A stretch of DNA of 60,091 bases from a virus: positions 1 to 60,091 of IMG/VR virus record IMGVR_UViG_3300031249_000004; one strand, 5' to 3'. Below the pieces are notes generated by a model. The model did not search any database. It had not been told where the DNA came from and saw only the letters and a list, made by a program, of their open reading frames with translations. A program made the translations under genes and the position numbers. Of the stretch, positions 47,370-55,734 are shown piece after piece; positions within the stretch are counted from its first letter, which is position 1, and each line of letters starts with the position of its first letter.

Positions 47370-47650
47370 GCCAAACCCAAGCCCAGCCCGGCCCCCGTAC
47401 GCGCGCCGTCGACGGCCATACACTTAACGGCGGCCATTTGCGCGCCTTCATCGAGCGCATCGAACGACTCGAGGAGGAGAAGAAGGCGCTCGCCGACGAC
47501 ATCAAGGATGTCTACGCCGAGGCCAAAGGCACGGGCTTCGACGTCAAGGTGCTGCGCAAAGTCATCGCGATCCGCAAACAGGACCGCGACAAGCGCCTCG
47601 AGGAAGAAACGATCCTCGATCTCTACCTCGCCGCCCTCGGCATCGCGTGA
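47366..47650 (+). CDS. gapR: GapR / DUF2312 nucleoid-associated protein (94 aa)
   Basis: GapR binds overtwisted DNA ahead of polymerases and aids topoisomerases in alphaproteobacteria. The family text is clear: [57 protein letters not shown]. The N-terminal 20 residues are extra. ATGA-coupled to the upstream gene. It marks an alphaproteobacterial lineage. Confidence 0.9.
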   Translation: MSQTQAQPGPRTRAVDGHTLNGGHLRAFIERIERLEEEKKALADDIKDVYAEAKGTGFDVKVLRKVIAIRKQDRDKRLEEETILDLYLAALGIA

Positions 47651-47717
47651 GGCCGCGATGAGCGACTGCCGTCAGTTTCGCGGGCGTCCCCGCCCGCGAC
47701 GACCAAGGAGTGCGTTG

Positions 47718-47936
47718 ATGCGTGAGCAAACCGAAACGCCGGACGACGGCGAAGTCTTCGCGCGCCCGTGCGGGCCGATGTGGCTGGTGCGCCGCGTTTC
47801 GCGCGTCGAACGCACGCTGCATCTGCGCGCCCTGGCGCGCGCCGACCAGGCCGCGCCGGCGGTCCCGCTCGCCTCGGCCGCCGACCGCTTCGGCATCAGC
47901 CTGCCGCGGCTGAAGTTCATGCACGACGGCGAATAG
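47718..47936 (+). CDS. Hypothetical protein (72 aa)
   Basis: MREQTETPDDGEVFARPCGP, FGISLPRLKFMHDGE. AAGGAG lies upstream of ATG 47718; an earlier ATG at 47658 would add an Arg-rich stretch. Confidence 0.6.
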   Translation: MREQTETPDDGEVFARPCGPMWLVRRVSRVERTLHLRALARADQAAPAVPLASAADRFGISLPRLKFMHDGE

Positions 47937-47946
47937 GAGTCATCGC

Positions 47947-49026
47947 GTGACCGATCAAACAAAAATGAAATGCGGCGACGCGTCGTCACGCAAGATCGAG
48001 CTGCGCATCCACGATGCATCGCTAGCGTTGTGGCAAGACCACGCCGACGATCCGACCTTCCGGGAGGCAGTCTACCGCGGCGCAATCCGCTTGCTGCGCT
48101 CGCGCGGCTGGAGCGTCGCCGAGGATCGGAAAACGGCGCGGAATTATCCCGCGCTGCGCCATGACACGCACTTCTGCGCCAAAGGGCGGCTTCGCGCGGA
48201 TCTGCAAATTTCCGGCCGCGTCGTCAAACTCGACGTCTGGACCGAGACCTGGGTGAAAACCAATTCAAACGGCCATCGCTACGATTTCGACAAGCGGCAA
48301 AAGATGCAGTTTCTCGACCGCCTGCGCGTCGATCTGGAGTTTGCCAAGCTCGCCGCATGGGCGTCGGCGCGATGGACCGTCGCCGTCGTCGATCTCAACA
48401 AGGTCGAGCGCCCGGCGATCGGCGGCATGACGGCGCTCGCCTACATCGAACAGCAATGGCGCAAGTCGGGGCATTGCGATCGCGCGCTCGGCCGGACCGT
48501 CCCGAGCTGCGATCGCAATCGGACCAGTTTCGACGGCGAGCTGATCGACAACGGCCAGCGCGTCTGGTTCCGCGACGCCAAGGGCCGGCTGTTGCGCGGC
48601 TTCGCCTATTTCAGCCTCAACGACCGCTTCACCATCGTCACGTCGCGCTACGCCGTCGCTGGCGCTGGAGCGCGCGAGATCCACACGCGCCTGCCCGCCA
48701 ATCCGCGCGCCAGGGATAACCGCCGCTTGCGGGAAAAGCGGCTCGAGTGCGAGCTGGCGCGCGCCGTCGGCCTGATGGATTTCGCCCGCGCCGAGACGCT
48801 GCGCCGCATTCGCTTCGGCGACGCCGAGCTGTTTCTGATCTTCCACCGCAACCACGGCGCCTATTACGGCCCGCGTTATGGCGGCTACACCGTCGACCGC
48901 GTCAGCGCCGGCAAATACACCCGCGACGAAGCCCTGGCGGAGGTCGCCCGCGTGCCGCACCTGCTGGAGGCGCACACGCTTGCCGGCAGCCGCCTCGCGC
49001 CGCATTCCACGACGAAGGCCGCGTGA
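47947..49026 (+). CDS. Hypothetical protein beside DUF5131 gene (359 aa)
   Basis: Alpha-beta protein without recognised family. Text: RLRADLQISGRVVKLDVWTE resembles the D...K core of PD-(D/E)XK folds, but the match is weak; later GYTVDRVSAGKYTRDEALAE. GTG start. Ends with a TGATG overlap to the DUF5131 gene, so the two may act together. Confidence 0.6.
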   Translation: MTDQTKMKCGDASSRKIELRIHDASLALWQDHADDPTFREAVYRGAIRLLRSRGWSVAEDRKTARNYPALRHDTHFCAKGRLRADLQISGRVVKLDVWTETWVKTNSNGHRYDFDKRQKMQFLDRLRVDLEFAKLAAWASARWTVAVVDLNKVERPAIGGMTALAYIEQQWRKSGHCDRALGRTVPSCDRNRTSFDGELIDNGQRVWFRDAKGRLLRGFAYFSLNDRFTIVTSRYAVAGAGAREIHTRLPANPRARDNRRLREKRLECELARAVGLMDFARAETLRRIRFGDAELFLIFHRNHGAYYGPRYGGYTVDRVSAGKYTRDEALAEVARVPHLLEAHTLAGSRLAPHSTTKAA

Positions 49027-50153
49027 TGGCTGACCGATCCCGCATCGAATGGACGACCGCCACCTGGAACCCGATCGTCGGCTGTTCGCTCGTCAGTCCT
49101 GGCTGCACCCACTGCTATGCGATGAAACAAGCGGCGCGGATCGAGGCGATGTATGTCGGCGCCAATCTCAAAGGCGGCGGCGGCGCGCCGTTTCCGCCAT
49201 CGCCCTACGCCGGCGTCACGCGCGACAGCATGGCTGGCCCGGTGTGGACCGGCAAGATTGGCGTCGTCGACGACTCCGCCTTCACCAAGCCGCTGCGCTG
49301 GAAGCGTCCGCGCTCCATCTTCGTCAATAGCATGGGCGACCCGTTCCACGAGGCGGTCCCTGACGCGGCGATCGACCGAGTGTTCGCCGTGATGGCGCTC
49401 TGCCCGCAGCACACGTTCCAGGTGCTGACGAAGCGCAGCCCGCGGATGCGACGATACATATCTGGGCTAGCCGCCGAGCGCATCGCCGCTGTCGCGCATG
49501 GTCTGTTCGACGAGCGCAACCCTCACAGTCGGTCCGAACGACTTGTACCGATGTTTTTCAATAGGACCCACGATTGGTGGCGGATCGCGATCGAGGACGT
49601 CCGTCGGGCCAGCTTGCCCCTTGCTAACGTTTATCTCGGCGTCTCGGCCGAAGATCAGCGTCGCGCCGACGAGCGTCGCGAAGATCTGTTCGCGCTCGCC
49701 GAGCGCGGCTGGACGACGTTCGTCAGCTACGAGCCGGCGCTCGGCCCGGTCAATTGGACGCCTTGGGGCTTTATCGATTGGCTGATCAGCGGCGGTGAGA
49801 GCGGCCCGAACGCCCGGCCGTCTCACCCGGATTGGCACCGCGCGGCCCGCGACTTCTGCGCCGCACGCGCCATCGCTTATTTCTTCAAGCAATGGGGCGC
49901 GTGGGCGCCATGCGCGCCGGACGCAGCACAATCCGAACACTGTGGATGGACTCCGCTCCGCGGCAAACTCGGCGGCATGGCTAAGCCCGAAGAACTCTAT
50001 CCCGCCGCTGGCGCCGCTTACGTGCATCGCGTCGGCAAGCGATGCGCCGGCCGCCTGCTCGACGGCGTCGAACACAACGCCTTCCCCGCCGCCCATCCCG
50101 GCCGCAATCAGCAAAGCGGCCGTCGCGCCCCCGGAGCCGCCGATGCCGCGTAA
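49026..50153 (+). CDS. DUF5131 / phage Gp37-Gp68 family protein (375 aa)
   Basis: Iron-sulfur protein candidate of the Gp37/Gp68 family. The three-cysteine motif GCSLVSPGCTHCYAMKQ matches the family's radical-SAM-like CxxxxxxCxxC. Further family text: FVNSMGDPFHEAVPDAAIDR, VYLGVSAEDQRRADERREDL, LISGGESGPNARPSHPDWHR. The reaction is not known. Confidence 0.88.
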   Translation: MADRSRIEWTTATWNPIVGCSLVSPGCTHCYAMKQAARIEAMYVGANLKGGGGAPFPPSPYAGVTRDSMAGPVWTGKIGVVDDSAFTKPLRWKRPRSIFVNSMGDPFHEAVPDAAIDRVFAVMALCPQHTFQVLTKRSPRMRRYISGLAAERIAAVAHGLFDERNPHSRSERLVPMFFNRTHDWWRIAIEDVRRASLPLANVYLGVSAEDQRRADERREDLFALAERGWTTFVSYEPALGPVNWTPWGFIDWLISGGESGPNARPSHPDWHRAARDFCAARAIAYFFKQWGAWAPCAPDAAQSEHCGWTPLRGKLGGMAKPEELYPAAGAAYVHRVGKRCAGRLLDGVEHNAFPAAHPGRNQQSGRRAPGAADAA

Positions 50154-50373
50154 TTTCGTCTGCCGCTGCTGCGGCCGCGAGATCTTCGACTTCGCCGGCG
50201 ACCCGGCGGACTCGGATAAACGCTGCGTCCATTGCCAGCAGCTGCCGGGCTGGATCGACGATCCGGATCTGCGCGCCCTGCTCGCCCCCGGCGAATCCTT
50301 CGCCGGGCCCGATCGCGCCGTCGGCGCCGGCCGCGCCCGCAGCGTCACGCCTTTGGAGGCCAAACGCGCATGA
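50143..50373 (+). CDS. Small zinc-ribbon protein (76 aa)
   Basis: CRCCGREIFDF and CVHCQQ make a CxxC...CxxC zinc ribbon. Overlaps the DUF5131 end and is ATGA-coupled to the HerA gene; may regulate or partner with it. Confidence 0.65.
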   Translation: MPRNFVCRCCGREIFDFAGDPADSDKRCVHCQQLPGWIDDPDLRALLAPGESFAGPDRAVGAGRARSVTPLEAKRA

Positions 50374-52265
50374 CGACCGCCGCCCGTTCCTTCCCTCTGC
50401 CGGACGCCGCGCTGGCGCAGCATGTGATCATTCTCGGCAAGACGCGGTCGGGCAAATCCTCGACCATGCGGCTGATCGTCGAAAAACTGCTCGGCGAGGC
50501 CAAGCCGGTCTGCATCGTCGATCCGAAGGGCGATTGGTGGGGCCTGAAATCCTCGGCCGACGGCAAGAGCCCGGGCTTCGCGGTGATCATCTTCGGCGGC
50601 GAGCACGCCGACGTGCCGATCGCCGCCCACGCCGGCGCCTATGTCGGCGAACTCGTGGCAACCGGCAACCGGCCATGCGTCATTGATCTCGGCGGCTGGA
50701 CGGTCGCCGACCGCACCCGGTTCTTCATCGATTTCGCCCAGGCGTTGTTTCGCCATACCCGCGGCCCGCGCTGGCTGTGCGTCGACGAGGTCCACAACTT
50801 CGCGCCGCAGGGCAAGGTGATGGATCCGCAAGCCGGCATGATGCTGCATTGGGCCAATCGGCTGGCCAGCGAGGGCGCCGGCAAGGGCGTGACGCTGATC
50901 TCCGCATCGCAGCGGCCGCAGAAGGTCCACAAGGACTTCGTCACCTCGCACGAGACGCTGATCGCCATGCGGGTCATCCACCCGCTCGACCGGCGGGCCG
51001 ACGAGGATTGGATATCCGGCTGCCCCGACGCGTCGAAGGGCAAGGAGGTCCTGACGACGCTGGCCGGGTTGAAGCGCGGCCAGGGCTGGGTTTGGTCGCC
51101 GGAGATTGGCTTCGGCCCGGCATGCATCCAGTTCCCGCTGTTCGCCACCTACGATTCGTTCGCCGCGCCGACCGGCGAGGTCGCCGCCAAGCTGAAGGGC
51201 TGGGCGGCCGTCGACCTCGACGACGTCAAGGCCAAGCTGGCGTCGGTCGTCGAGGAGGCCAAGGCCAACGATCCGCGCGAATTGCGGGCCGAAATCGCCC
51301 GCCTCAAATCGGCAGGTGAAACGTTACGCGGATCCGGCGACGCCGCGCTGCGCGACGAGGTCGCTCGCCTTGGCGAAGCAATCGCCGGAGTGCGCCAGCA
51401 ATCCGCGGAAGCCAGCCGCCACGCCTGGGCGCGCGGCTACGAAGCCGGGACGCGCGACGCGCGCGACGTCTATGCGGGCGTCATCGATCGCAACATGGCG
51501 ACGGCGCGCCTGCTGCATGACAATCTCGCCGTGCTCGAAGAAGGAATGCGCGAAGCGGCGGATGCGGCGCGCCCGCCGATTGCCGTCCCGGCCGACGCCC
51601 AAGAGTTGGGAGCTGTCGACGCGCCGGCCGCCAAGGTTCAGCGTGTTCTGGCCGCGGCCGAATACGCGGCCGCCAAGCGCGCGTTCGTCGCGCCGCCGCC
51701 GATCGTCGATCGACGCACTTCACGTCCGTTTTCCCCCGGGAGGCCGGGGGTAAAAGACGCCGCCGCTCCGCTCGGCCCCGAACGCCGCATCCTCGCGGCT
51801 TTGGCGCAGGCTTTTCCGTCCGGCATGACTGAGGCGCAATGGGCGATCGCCGCCGGCATGCGACGTAGCGGCGGCACGTGGGGCACCTACAAATCGCGGC
51901 TGCGCGTCGCCGGCCTGATCGAGCGTCTCGATCGCGGCGCTGGCCAGGCCAACCCAAACGGCGCCTGGCGCGCGACCGAAGCCGGACTCGCGGCGCTGGG
52001 CGATGCGCCGCCGCAACTCCCGCCGCCGGGCCGCGAGCTGGTCGAATTCTGGGCGGCGCGAGTCGCGGCGGCCGGGCCGATGCTGCGCGTTCTCGCCGCC
52101 CGCTTCCCCGATGAAGTCGCCCGCGCCAATCTCGCAACCGCGCTGGACATGACGCCGAGCGGCGGCACGTTCGGAACCTACCTGTCGCGCCTGCGCACCG
52201 CCGGCCTGCTCGATGAGAGCGGGTACGGCGTTCGCGCCGCGCCTGAGCTGATGGGAAAAAAGTGA
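50370..52265 (+). CDS. HerA-like DNA-translocating ATPase (631 aa)
   Basis: AAA-type DNA pump of the HerA/FtsK class. Walker A GKTRSGKSS at residues 23-31; Walker B WLCVDE at 135-140; VTLISASQRPQKVHKDFVTS gives the sensor region. A central coiled coil (ELRAEIARLKSAGETLRGSG) is followed by two winged-helix-like repeats (AIAAGMRRSGGTWGTYKSRL; LDMTPSGGTFGTYLSRLRTA). No NurA gene was recognised nearby. ATGA-coupled. Confidence 0.85.
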   Translation: MTTAARSFPLPDAALAQHVIILGKTRSGKSSTMRLIVEKLLGEAKPVCIVDPKGDWWGLKSSADGKSPGFAVIIFGGEHADVPIAAHAGAYVGELVATGNRPCVIDLGGWTVADRTRFFIDFAQALFRHTRGPRWLCVDEVHNFAPQGKVMDPQAGMMLHWANRLASEGAGKGVTLISASQRPQKVHKDFVTSHETLIAMRVIHPLDRRADEDWISGCPDASKGKEVLTTLAGLKRGQGWVWSPEIGFGPACIQFPLFATYDSFAAPTGEVAAKLKGWAAVDLDDVKAKLASVVEEAKANDPRELRAEIARLKSAGETLRGSGDAALRDEVARLGEAIAGVRQQSAEASRHAWARGYEAGTRDARDVYAGVIDRNMATARLLHDNLAVLEEGMREAADAARPPIAVPADAQELGAVDAPAAKVQRVLAAAEYAAAKRAFVAPPPIVDRRTSRPFSPGRPGVKDAAAPLGPERRILAALAQAFPSGMTEAQWAIAAGMRRSGGTWGTYKSRLRVAGLIERLDRGAGQANPNGAWRATEAGLAALGDAPPQLPPPGRELVEFWAARVAAAGPMLRVLAARFPDEVARANLATALDMTPSGGTFGTYLSRLRTAGLLDESGYGVRAAPELMGKK

Positions 52266-52537
52266 TGCCGAAGCTTGCAAGAGTCGGCCGCCTGGCGCTC
52301 CGCCACGAAGGCGATAGTTGGAACGCCTATTACGCTGCGCCCGACACGATGGAGGGCGCGCTGCCGCTCGCCTCGATCCGCATGGCGCTGGTCGCCGGAC
52401 ATCCGGCGCGCAAACAGGCCTTCATGATGCTGATGCGGGACTGTGTCGGCGACCTGATCCGTGGCGCGGCCGGCGTCGACGCGACCTGGGGCGGCCCTCA
52501 AACCGCGCCGGAACACGAAAGGGCGGGACATGGGTGA
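52265..52537 (+). CDS. Hypothetical protein (90 aa)
   Basis: MPKLARVGRLALRHEGDSWN, LASIRMALVAGHPARKQAFM, LMRDCVGDLIRGA: small alpha-beta protein common in rhizobial prophages without known role. Starts in a TGATG overlap; a GTG at 52262 is possible. Confidence 0.65.
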   Translation: MPKLARVGRLALRHEGDSWNAYYAAPDTMEGALPLASIRMALVAGHPARKQAFMMLMRDCVGDLIRGAAGVDATWGGPQTAPEHERAGHG

Positions 52538-52543
52538 AAGGTC

Positions 52544-52909
52544 ATGACGGATGAACAAACGCCGGCCGCCGAAGCTGCCGCCCCGCCGGACGGTTGGGAA
52601 TGGGCTATTGTCGAAATCTTCGGACATCGCTCTCACGCCGGCCGCATCCGCGAGGAGGAGCGCTTCGGCGCCAAGATGATGCGGATCGATGTGCCGAAGG
52701 ACGGCGACCCCGCAGCCAACGGCTGGGTGACGCACCTTTACGGCGGCGCCTCGATCTTCTCGCTGCGTCTCTCCGACGAGACGACGGTGCTTTCTCTCAA
52801 TCGACCTTATGCGTCGCCGTATCGGTTGACCGCGCGCGGCGATGTTCAGCTCGACGACGAACCGGTCAACATCGGCGCCTTCGGCGACGACGAAAGCGAG
52901 GCGCCGTGA
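52544..52909 (+). CDS. Hypothetical protein (121 aa)
   Basis: EWAIVEIFGHRSHAGRIREE, KMMRIDVPKDGDPAANGWVT, HLYGGASIFSLRLSDE: a compact beta protein widespread in rhizobial phages. Function unknown. ATG 52544. Confidence 0.65.
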   Translation: MTDEQTPAAEAAAPPDGWEWAIVEIFGHRSHAGRIREEERFGAKMMRIDVPKDGDPAANGWVTHLYGGASIFSLRLSDETTVLSLNRPYASPYRLTARGDVQLDDEPVNIGAFGDDESEAP

Positions 52910-53175
52910 TGACCAAAGCTAGACACGCCTCGCTCGACGCGGCGATCGCCGAAATCCTCGCAATGCGCGGGCCGACATACACCTACGTCATGCGCAATGT
53001 CCTGGCGCCGCGAAGCGCGCCGTTGAAGACGGCGACCGTCTATCGACGGCTTTGCGCCCTTGAGCGTAGCGGCCGCGTCAAACGCGTGCCATCCCGGCCG
53101 GCGCGCGCCAAAGGCGTGATGATCGAATGGGCGCTGTGCGTTGCTCCCAGGTCGACCAGCGAGACATCACAATGA
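52909..53175 (+). CDS. Small winged-helix-like protein (88 aa)
   Basis: SLDAAIAEILAMRGPTYTYV, TATVYRRLCALERSGRVKRV fits a winged helix with recognition helix TATVYRRLCALE. Possible transcription factor. TGATG overlap. Confidence 0.65.
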   Translation: MTKARHASLDAAIAEILAMRGPTYTYVMRNVLAPRSAPLKTATVYRRLCALERSGRVKRVPSRPARAKGVMIEWALCVAPRSTSETSQ

Positions 53176-53435
53176 CCGACGCAATTCGTCAGGCTCTCGC
53201 CACCCGCGTCGGCGAACTCGAGCGCGCGCTGCGCGCTGCGGCGCGCAATGACGCGACGATCTATGCTCATCATCAGCCGCGTATGTTCGATCGCCGCCGG
53301 CCGGAAGAAGACGATAGCGCCGAGCTCGCCGGCGGCACGATCTGGCTGACGCCGCGGGAGATCGCGCGCAGGGTTCTGCGCGAGCCCGAGCTCGCCACGG
53401 TAGATGAAGCGCTTCGAACGGTGAAGCGGCTATGA
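53172..53435 (+). CDS. Hypothetical protein (87 aa)
   Basis: MTDAIRQALATRVGELERAL and TIWLTPREIARRVLREPELA: helical, perhaps DNA-binding. ATGA-coupled. Confidence 0.58.
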   Translation: MTDAIRQALATRVGELERALRAAARNDATIYAHHQPRMFDRRRPEEDDSAELAGGTIWLTPREIARRVLREPELATVDEALRTVKRL

Positions 53436-53881
53436 CCGCCGTCCGCCCCGTCCGCCTTCAACTCTCCCGCCGCAAGGGCTTCGACCTGCAGGCTTGGTCG
53501 CGCGCGGTCAACGGCCTCCCGGCGATCAACTGCGCGCGGCCGAGCCGGTGGGGAAACCGCTTCGTCGTCTGCGCTAACGATCCCGTCCGCCTTAAACACT
53601 ACGGCGATTACCGGCGGAACGTCGACCTTTGGTCGAGGTGGCCGGTCGCCGATGCGGCGACTGCCGTGACAGCCTTCCGTGAAGTGCAGTGCGTCGCGGA
53701 GTGGTTTCTAAGGGCGGCAAGAACGCAGCTTCGCGCCCGCAATCTCGCCTGCTGGTGCGGCGTCTGCGCCAAGCACGCTGCGAGCGGCAAGCCGTTCGAC
53801 GAGCCCTGCCAGAATTGCGCGCCGTGCCATACCGACGTGCTGGGTGACATCGCCAACGCGCCAATCTGCGAGGCCGCCTGA
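53432..53881 (+). CDS. DUF4326 protein (149 aa)
   Basis: LQLSRRKGFDLQAWSRAVNG, INCARPSRWGNRFVV and LRARNLACWCGVCAKH, then CHTDVLGDIAN match DUF4326, a domain common in phages and near DNA-handling genes, with conserved Cys/His. It carries an insertion rich in Cys (PCQNCAPC). Confidence 0.85.
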   Translation: MTAVRPVRLQLSRRKGFDLQAWSRAVNGLPAINCARPSRWGNRFVVCANDPVRLKHYGDYRRNVDLWSRWPVADAATAVTAFREVQCVAEWFLRAARTQLRARNLACWCGVCAKHAASGKPFDEPCQNCAPCHTDVLGDIANAPICEAA

Positions 53882-53883
53882 CC

Positions 53884-54291
53884 GTGACCCGCCCCGCCCT
53901 CCCCGAATCGCCCGCCGCGCCCTCGCTCTTCCTGCGCGACGACGAGCTGCGCGACCGCATCAATCCGCGGCTCGCCCGGGCGGCCTTCGTCAAGCGGCTG
54001 CTCGAGCTGGAGGCCGACGGCTTTCCGCGGCCCGACCCTTTGTTTGGCGGGCGTTACTGGCCGGCGGTGCGGGCCTGGCTGGACGCCCGCGCCGGCTTGG
54101 GCAAGATGGCGCCGATGGCGATTGACGGGAGGGAGACCTGGGATGGCGAAACGCGGGGCGACGCCGGGACTGGTGCGGCGCAGGCGCGAGGGGCGCGACG
54201 CCCTTTATTGGAGCGCCGACAGCCTGTCGACGAAGGCCGCGGACTTCCCCGACCGCTGGATCCGTTTACCGCTCGACGCCACGGCGGCTGA
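53884..54291 (+). CDS. AlpA/excisionase-like protein (135 aa)
   Basis: The first 75 residues (LFLRDDELRDRINPRLARAA; FVKRLLELEADGFPRPDPLF; RYWPAVRAWLDARAGLG) resemble AlpA-type winged HTH excisionases. GTG start. The remaining 60 residues are read over the first 149 bases of the integrase gene in another frame and look low-complexity. Confidence 0.7.
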   Translation: MTRPALPESPAAPSLFLRDDELRDRINPRLARAAFVKRLLELEADGFPRPDPLFGGRYWPAVRAWLDARAGLGKMAPMAIDGRETWDGETRGDAGTGAAQARGARRPLLERRQPVDEGRGLPRPLDPFTARRHGG

Positions 54292-55321
54292 GCTCGCCGA
54301 TCTCTGCGAGACCTATGCCGCGCGGCTCGCCGCCTGGCTCGATCGCGGCGCGCGGCCGCGCTTCCTCTACGACGGCACGTTCGGCTCGCTGTGCGACGCC
54401 TTCGAGCGCCATCCGCAAAGCCCGATTCACGACGTGCGGCGCAACACCGCCGAGAGCTACGTCGACAGCCTGAAGGTCATCCGCGCCACCGTCGCCGCCC
54501 GCGCCGTCCGCGCCCTGGCGCCGATCGACGTCAAATCCTGGTATGCCCGCTGGCGCGCGCCGGCGAAGCCCGGCAAGCCGGAGCGCGTCAAGCGGGCCCA
54601 CGACGCCGTCGCCGCGGTGCGGATGGTGCTGCGCTTCGGCCAGGCGCTCGGCTACGAGGAATGCGGCAAGTTGGCCGAAGGCCTCAAGGCGATCCAGTTC
54701 GAACGCTCGGCGCCGCGCAGCGCCGAAATGACCATCGCCCACGCCCGCGCCTTCATCGCCGCCGCGCAGGCGCTCGACCGTCAGCCGCGCGGCCTCTATA
54801 TGGCGATCGGCGTCGCGACGCAGTTCGAGACCATGCTGCGCCAGATGGACGTCATCGGCGAGTGGACTAGCGATGCGCGCGGAGTCGAAAACTGGGCCGG
54901 CCCGTTCGCCTGGGAAAACCTACCCGGCGGCATCCTGCGCCTGCAGACCTCGAAGACCGGCGCGGCGATCGTCCACGACCTGACGCGGCTCGAGCTGCTG
55001 TGGCCGCTGCTGCAGGCGGTTCCGCAGATCGAGCGCCATGGCGCCGTGGTCAAGGGAGAACTCGGCCTGCCGATCCGCGCCCGCAGCTATCGCAAATGGT
55101 TTCGTCAGATCGCCCGCGCCGCCGAGATCCCCGACGCCGTGTGGAACATGGACGCGCGGGCCGGCGCCGTCACCGAGGCGCTCGAGGCCGGCGCCGCGCT
55201 CGACGCGGTGCGCCGCACGGCGACCCATTCCAGCGCCGTCATGACCGCCCGCTACGATCGCGACACCGAGCTCGCCGTCGCCAGCGTCGCCGCGGCGAGG
55301 AAAAAGGCGCGGGCGACATGA
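54143..55321 (+). CDS. int: Tyrosine recombinase 2, attP-proximal integrase (392 aa)
   Basis: Core-binding domain at about 75-180 (DGTFGSLCDAFERHPQ...), catalytic domain after 195. Catalytic residues: Arg233 (TMLRQMDVIGEW), Lys271 (TSKTG), Arg339 in MDAR, His362 (ATHSS) and Tyr371 (RYDR). The His of the HxxR box is replaced by Met336. Starts MAKRGATPGL after GGGAGG. attP follows at once, which makes this the likely phage integrase. Confidence 0.9.
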   Translation: MAKRGATPGLVRRRREGRDALYWSADSLSTKAADFPDRWIRLPLDATAAELADLCETYAARLAAWLDRGARPRFLYDGTFGSLCDAFERHPQSPIHDVRRNTAESYVDSLKVIRATVAARAVRALAPIDVKSWYARWRAPAKPGKPERVKRAHDAVAAVRMVLRFGQALGYEECGKLAEGLKAIQFERSAPRSAEMTIAHARAFIAAAQALDRQPRGLYMAIGVATQFETMLRQMDVIGEWTSDARGVENWAGPFAWENLPGGILRLQTSKTGAAIVHDLTRLELLWPLLQAVPQIERHGAVVKGELGLPIRARSYRKWFRQIARAAEIPDAVWNMDARAGAVTEALEAGAALDAVRRTATHSSAVMTARYDRDTELAVASVAAARKKARAT

Positions 55322-55524
55322 AAGTCGAGGTGGAGTTTTTCCGTTCTCGGACGCCAGAACGCAGAACAATCGTCCGGACGATGACCGGCGTGCCGCGTGT
55401 CGGCGAATCGGTCGCCACCTTCAGCTGGGGCGGATTCGGCGAGGTCACGCAGGTGGTGTGGATGATCAATGGCGCCCCGCACATCATGGTGCGGATGGAA
55501 GGCGACGAACTGCCCACAGAATGA
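55318..55524 (+). CDS. Small protein after the integrase (68 aa)
   Basis: MKVEVEFFRSRTPERRTIVR, FSWGGFGEVTQVVWMINGAP: a small beta barrel (SH3/KOW-like), ATGA-coupled to the integrase. May be a directionality or control factor; no family. Confidence 0.6.
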   Translation: MKVEVEFFRSRTPERRTIVRTMTGVPRVGESVATFSWGGFGEVTQVVWMINGAPHIMVRMEGDELPTE

Positions 55525-55548
55525 GACATCGCGGCGGCGGAACGCCCT

Positions 55549-55657
55549 CCGAACGGATCATCCGAACGTCATCAGAACGGATTGTAAGTAGAACAAAGTC
55601 TTAGCTGGTCGGGGTAGCAGGATTCGAACCTGTGCTAGACTATTGATGCGACTAGAC
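55549..55657. other. attP: attP region with tRNA 3'-end core
   Basis: On the minus strand, 55606-55632 reads CAGGTTCGAATCCTG then CTACCCCGACCA: the T-arm, acceptor 3' strand and CCA of a tRNA. G72, A73 and CCCC fit tRNA-Pro. The rest of the tRNA is absent. To the left, three repeats of GAACGGATC type (55551-55583), and to the right, two CTAGAC repeats (near 55635 and 55652) are candidate arm sites. Confidence 0.78.
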
Positions 55658-55734
55658 AGCGTTCTGACCAAGGCGCTCGGGCTGAGCCTTTGGCGCTTCT
55701 ATGGCGCCGCGGCCGATCGGACAAGGGGGGCGGC

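Noticed and set aside
55606-55670. A tRNA gene
   Set aside because: Only the T-arm and acceptor 3' strand are present; no anticodon stem or 5' acceptor strand could be paired. It fits an attP core.
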